64,000 bases of DNA from Prosopocoilus inquinatus (taxonomy: Eukaryota; Arthropoda; Insecta; Coleoptera; Lucanidae). Positions within the stretch are counted from its first letter, which is position 1. Every line of letters starts with the position of its first letter. The stretch lies in assembly GCA_036172665.1 (NCBI GenBank), contig CM069874.1, positions 26,805,946-26,869,945 of the forward strand, in the 5' to 3' direction. A model generated the notes under the pieces. That model did not search any database. It saw only the letters and a program-made list of their open reading frames with translations, and had not been told where the DNA came from. The position numbers and the translations under genes were made by a program. Below, piece after piece: positions 59,921 to 64,000 of this stretch.

Positions 59921-60280
59921 AGCGACCTACGATCGCTTTTTCACCTGACATTGCATTAGGATTGACAAATTGAAGCCAGTTTGCTACATAATAAGTCATC
60001 CTATGCAAGGTGGCCATGCTAATAAAAGTTTTCCAAAAATTTGTTGCAAATCGTTTTTAATTGGAGTGAATTCCTCGTAGGATATCGGTAATAACTATTC
60101 ATTACTTCATTACTAACTATTCATTTGCGATTAATCTTGGTCGAATCGTTTTGGTATGCAGTGGAACTCTCGAGCTACGCTTCTGCTGATGAAGTCCCAA
60201 ATAAGGCTGAAACAGCTGTACAGAGGCTGCTCGAAGGATTCACTGCAATCAAAAACGATTTGCAACAAATTTTTTTAATA
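59921..60280 (+). mobile_element. Hammerhead-ribozyme repeat, copy E
   Basis: It begins with the conserved terminal hairpin (59921-59937) and tail in minus orientation, followed by an inverted 3' flank (60031-60075). After a spacer comes the ribozyme (60171-60233) and the 3' flank in plus orientation (60230-60275), which is the inverted partner of 60031-60075 with few mismatches. Tail sequence such as GCATGGCCACCTTGCAT (minus strand) is shared with copy B. No protein is encoded. Confidence 0.82.
60171..60233 (+). ncRNA. Hammerhead ribozyme, type I, complete core
   Basis: Stem I: CGAGC (60171-60175) pairs with GCTCG (60229-60233), and GCTTCTG (60179-60185) with CAGAGGC (60221-60227), with internal loop TAC/T. 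The box CTGATGA is at 60186-60192. Stem II AGTC/GGCT closes loop CCAAATAA. GAAA is at 60209-60212. Stem III is two pairs with an AGCT loop, and the cleavage triplet is GTA (60218-60220). Every conserved core base is present. Cleavage would fall after A60220. The core and stem II loop closely resemble the Schistosoma-type hammerhead. Confidence 0.88.
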
Positions 60281-63200
60281 AAATTATACGTTATAAAGGA
60301 AAATGAAGACGAAAGAAAAAGTGAAGCGATTCCCACGATAAACAAGCCAATTTGAAAACCGAAATGCGATGTGCTTTTTCAAATATTACGTGCGAGAACA
60401 TTTTTTCATTAAAAATCGGTTGTAGGAAGAGTTTTGATGCTATTTATACTAACATTTTCCTTAGTACAAAATACATGTGTATGCTGATTGAACATGTCAG
60501 GTAGCCTTTAAAATAAAAATTTAGTGAATAAATTATTTCTCATAAATTAGAAGGCTATAACGGTTACAAACCAAAAAGATTACAATGCAATTTTGCGACA
60601 TAAAATAGGAAAGCAAATTTTTGCAACTCCGAAATGAAACATGAATAAATTGACCCCAACGATTATTTAATACGACGACAATCCTTCACTGGCTCTTTCA
60701 AATACAGCTTTGGACATTTTTATGACATTCATTTTCTCATAGGAAAATTCTCTTATAAATGTGACGCCACATTCAAACGAATTCCAACTCTCCCTGTTTT
60801 AAATAACCTGATAAAAGTCATTCCGTATTCCGAATGGGTCGATATGCATAATTCTGATAAAACTCGAGAATCGAAATGCAGTCCGCGTTCGAAATTTAAT
60901 TCGCAATGTTTTCAATACACACGGGGTGAGCGGTAGGGAGAGGCAGTAGAAGAGAAAGACAGTCGCAGTACGGTAAAAGCAAGGACGTGACGTAAAAACA
61001 AATTGGTAACCTCTGTCTGATTGCTGTTGGCAAAGATGTGCGTTATTTACTACCCTTGTTTTATAGGGGGTGGTACACCAGGGAGAAATGATTTTACATT
61101 TATCTATGTGTTTTGCGTTGGAGCTGCATCCCGTTCGAACTAATGAATTGTTCCTGGCTGACTTATTTTACTTATCTGCGCGGTTTTTTACCCTGCGTAA
61201 TTTGTTGCGGGGTTCTTTTGCTTAATTGTCTACGAATTTATGATTTCCGTGTTCGCTCCGCTAAACACGAGTATGGAAAACCCTCGGGCTTCATTGTCGT
61301 TTTCGAACTTTAACTTTGAACGTTATGCGTATTTGCAAAGCTCTCTAGTGGAATATATGCGGTTTAATTATAATTTGCTAAGTTAAAACTGTTCTATTAA
61401 TAAAGCAATTTTGCTGGTAGAACTGCTTTGTGCACAAAGAAAAACATATAGATACTTACTTTATTTCCTATATTCCATTAAGGAAATTTGTGCATTTTGT
61501 GGCCTTAGAAGAAAAAATCACTTTACTGATTAATACATCTAAAATGTTCTAAATAAAGAAAATGAAATATTAATAGGAACTTTTTAATATAATACTTTGT
61601 TTTATCGAAATGATTTCAAAGGTAATTACACAAAGTTTCTTCCTAAAGAATATTTTTCTGTGAATTGGCATTCCTAATTAATATTTCTTCTTAGAGTTCC
61701 ACTTTTTTTTAGAAAAATACAGAAATCGAAGAACTCACGGTTGTATTGAACAGAAACAAAATTGAATTTGACTTTTTTTCCTTACGTAGTTTCAATAATT
61801 TCTCCATTCGGCGTTTATAACGCCCTCGGAAACCCTCGCTCTGGATATTTCCTCGCGAGTAATAATATTTCCCGGCTACACCGAACGGTGCGCTGAAACT
61901 ACTCGAAACACTCACGTGAGCTTTCGCAAAGTGGTAAAGTACATGTTCGGAAAATGTAACAGAATTATTTTGCTTTCCGCACAGTCCTCTGAAGTTCGGA
62001 AAAATTCGCCCCAAAATAACAAAGTGCAACCGGCTATTAAATTGACCGATCTAGCGATCGACGCGTCGCCAACCAGGACTTTGAATTAAATTTTAATTGT
62101 TCGTTTCACGAACGACTAAATTCAGTTCTAAATTGAAACGTAGAATATCGAATGACTTCCGATTTTATTGTTTCATGATGAAAAGAAAATGAAATCTTTT
62201 TTAAAGCAATTACAGGTAGCAACTTCACATCTTCTAATAACAATAGCCTTATTATTTACAAAACTAAGAAGAATAAGGGATTTTTTTATGTTTTATAATC
62301 CATTATTGTTTTGCTTAGCTTTCGAATGTTTCAGATAAATTATTCCCATTAGAATTAAACGTGATGCATCCACAAACGGAAAACCGAACTCCACTTTGAA
62401 ATAATATATCATCATTAGTGGCTGTTTCTGGAGTTGAGCCAGAAGATTAAAGTCTAATACTAATATGCATGTTTGCCAATCCTCGTACATAAATAATTGG
62501 TAATGCGATCCTAATGAACCAAAAAATGACGAACAGTCATTTCTGATGTCTCGACATGCGGAATATAAATTATTTTGAATTTGAGACGGAAACTTGAGCT
62601 CTTCCACTGCTCATTTGCAAGGCAGTTGTAAAGTTAAAACAGAGCTCTGAAATGACCCTTTTGGAGAAGTTAAGTTAATTAAGCAAGTTTCGGACGTCTC
62701 ACCTCAGTCTGAACCGAAAGTGGCCGCTAAGCATTGCAGACCGGATTAATTCAGCAGCATTATATAAATTACTTGGCCGATAGATTGAAGGGAAAGTTAG
62801 TGTGCACCGAAACAATTAAAGGGGTGCGGTTCCTGACTGAATAATATATATGCTGGCAATTAGCAGCAGATAACCGGATCAAAAATAACAAATCACCTGC
62901 AAACGTTAACCCCCAGCATAAATGCATTAACCAGTTTATGGTCGAATTAATACCTGACTGCTGGATGTTTGCGTGTTCCGAATAATCATTGGTGGAACTG
63001 GCTTAATCTTGTTCATTGTTTGCAATCCATATAACACAGTTGAAAATTTTATATTGCTTTCATATTTCATACGTTGTTTTGAATTATACATATACGCTTT
63101 CTAACATAATCATTCAATAAATCATACTTGCATCTTAACTCCCATTGACAAATACATTATTACAGAGCACTGTTGTACAATAAAATAAAATACGGAAAAT

Positions 63201-64000
63201 ATACATATTTAACATCGTTTTACACTTTTTTTCATCTATACCGACTGAATACCTTCACTTTAACCAATCGTAACAAAGAACATTTACGTAGCATGTTTGC
63301 TTGCTTGCGATGCAGATGGCAAAGAGGTGCAATGAAACCACTATTGACTAAAATAAACGTCTTCAATCGGTATATTGTTTTGTTTTAAGCCATTATTACA
63401 AGCTGCAATCTCTATTAGCTTGAAGAGATTGGGAAGTTGGTTATTATTTATTGCCAGTTGAATCTAATCGGTTACAAGTAGTTCCCCCTTTGGCATTAGA
63501 AAATGTTAAAAGGCGGAAAATTCAATGTTAAAGAGCAGATATCAATCCCAATACGGCTTACATAAGAAAATTTAGTTTCTCAGATTGAAACCAAACCACA
63601 TACACCAAGACAAACTCGAATCCGTGCATACAATTTTCATATCTGGTACAAAATCCAAATGTTTGTTTTTTCATAATACTTTTGTAAGAATCCAGATTCT
63701 TAGGATTATTTTTATAATTGAGTACAGTTATTTAATTCGGATATATTTTATTAAATTAGAATTCGTGTCATGAAAGACACACACACAAGAATTATCTACA
63801 CGTGCTTGTATGTATTCATGCTTCAATATAATACTGCTTTACACGCCGTGTCCACAGATTTACTGTAGGAAAACCGTTTTATTTTTCATTTTTCTGCTTG
63901 CCCTAAAACGTAATAAATATTACGAAAATAATAAATTCCCATTAATAACTGAAAAAGTTAGGATATTTATCTTTTTACTTTAACAAAATGTCAATCATGT
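60281..64000. other. No gene recognised
   Basis: Unassigned to the end of the window. Less AT-rich parts at 60720-61320, 61790-62060 and 62640-63010 look like single-copy non-coding DNA and could hold host regulatory sequence. A minus-strand open frame of 106 codons at 61709-62029 has no recognised motif. No transposon ends were identified. Confidence 0.4.

Noticed and set aside
48566..60355. Open frames at 48566-48799 (minus) and 60125-60355 (plus) share a peptide like SADxxPxxAETAVQRLLE, suggesting a conserved small protein.
   Set aside because: The shared peptide is the translation of the hammerhead core and its 3' flank. The similarity is explained by the RNA structure; copies at 6 and 19.7 kb do not keep the frame.
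61709..62029. 106-codon minus-strand open frame
   Set aside because: No motif, and the composition matches surrounding non-coding DNA; length alone is not enough.

Overview
This window looks like AT-rich insect non-coding DNA, either intergenic or inside a very large intron. The signs are A+T-rich sequence throughout, no convincing host exon on either strand, and a dense, nested collection of animal transposable elements. These include BEL/Pao, Jockey/CR1-type and APE-endonuclease LINEs, mariner and Tc1-like elements, hAT, a Mutator-like element with FLYWCH and MULE domains, a tRNA-derived SINE, several TA-flanked MITEs, and hammerhead-ribozyme repeats of the Penelope/retrozyme type. I cannot assign the insect order. 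Nothing bacterial (operons, ribosome binding sites, CRISPR) is present.

Layout. 1-3.6 kb: unassigned DNA and a partial ribozyme repeat. 3.6-5.9 kb: decayed BEL/Pao element on the minus strand, followed by a ribozyme repeat (5.9-6.3 kb). 7.06-9.08 kb: Tc1/mariner-superfamily element with long inverted ends and a frameshifted transposase. 9.1-18.3 kb: no recognisable gene. 18.3-22.4 kb: a 491-bp MITE, a ribozyme repeat with a perfect 71-bp inverted repeat, and a small foldback element. 22.4-24.1 kb: LINE reverse transcriptase remnant. 25.2-27.7 kb: foldback MITE, CpG cluster, internally deleted Tc1-like element. 28.1-30.5 kb: LINE endonuclease remnant split by a mariner. 33.7-36.5 kb: young hAT element with exact 8-bp target duplications. 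38.0-40.4 kb: Mutator-like element with an intact 468-codon transposase, 9-bp duplications and GC-rich tandem-repeat ends. 41.2-43.4 kb: Jockey LINE with a CACGTG-rich insertion. 44.1 kb: SINE. 44.5-45.8 kb: a 1.3-kb foldback. 47.4-48.7 kb: second mariner, cut off by a ribozyme repeat. 54.6-58.4 kb: hAT and Tc1 remnants and a tandem duplication. 59.9-60.3 kb: the best preserved hammerhead ribozyme. The remainder is unassigned.

The elements do not form a pathway; they record successive insertions. The mariner at 28.6 kb entered a LINE reading frame at a TA, and removing it rejoins the LINE frame exactly. The signal most worth following is the five-copy family carrying type I hammerhead ribozymes. 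The core and helices can be drawn base by base, stem I shows covariation between copies, and the more complete copies have a palindromic layout with a conserved terminal hairpin. The most intact protein-coding gene is the Mutator-like transposase at 38254-39660.
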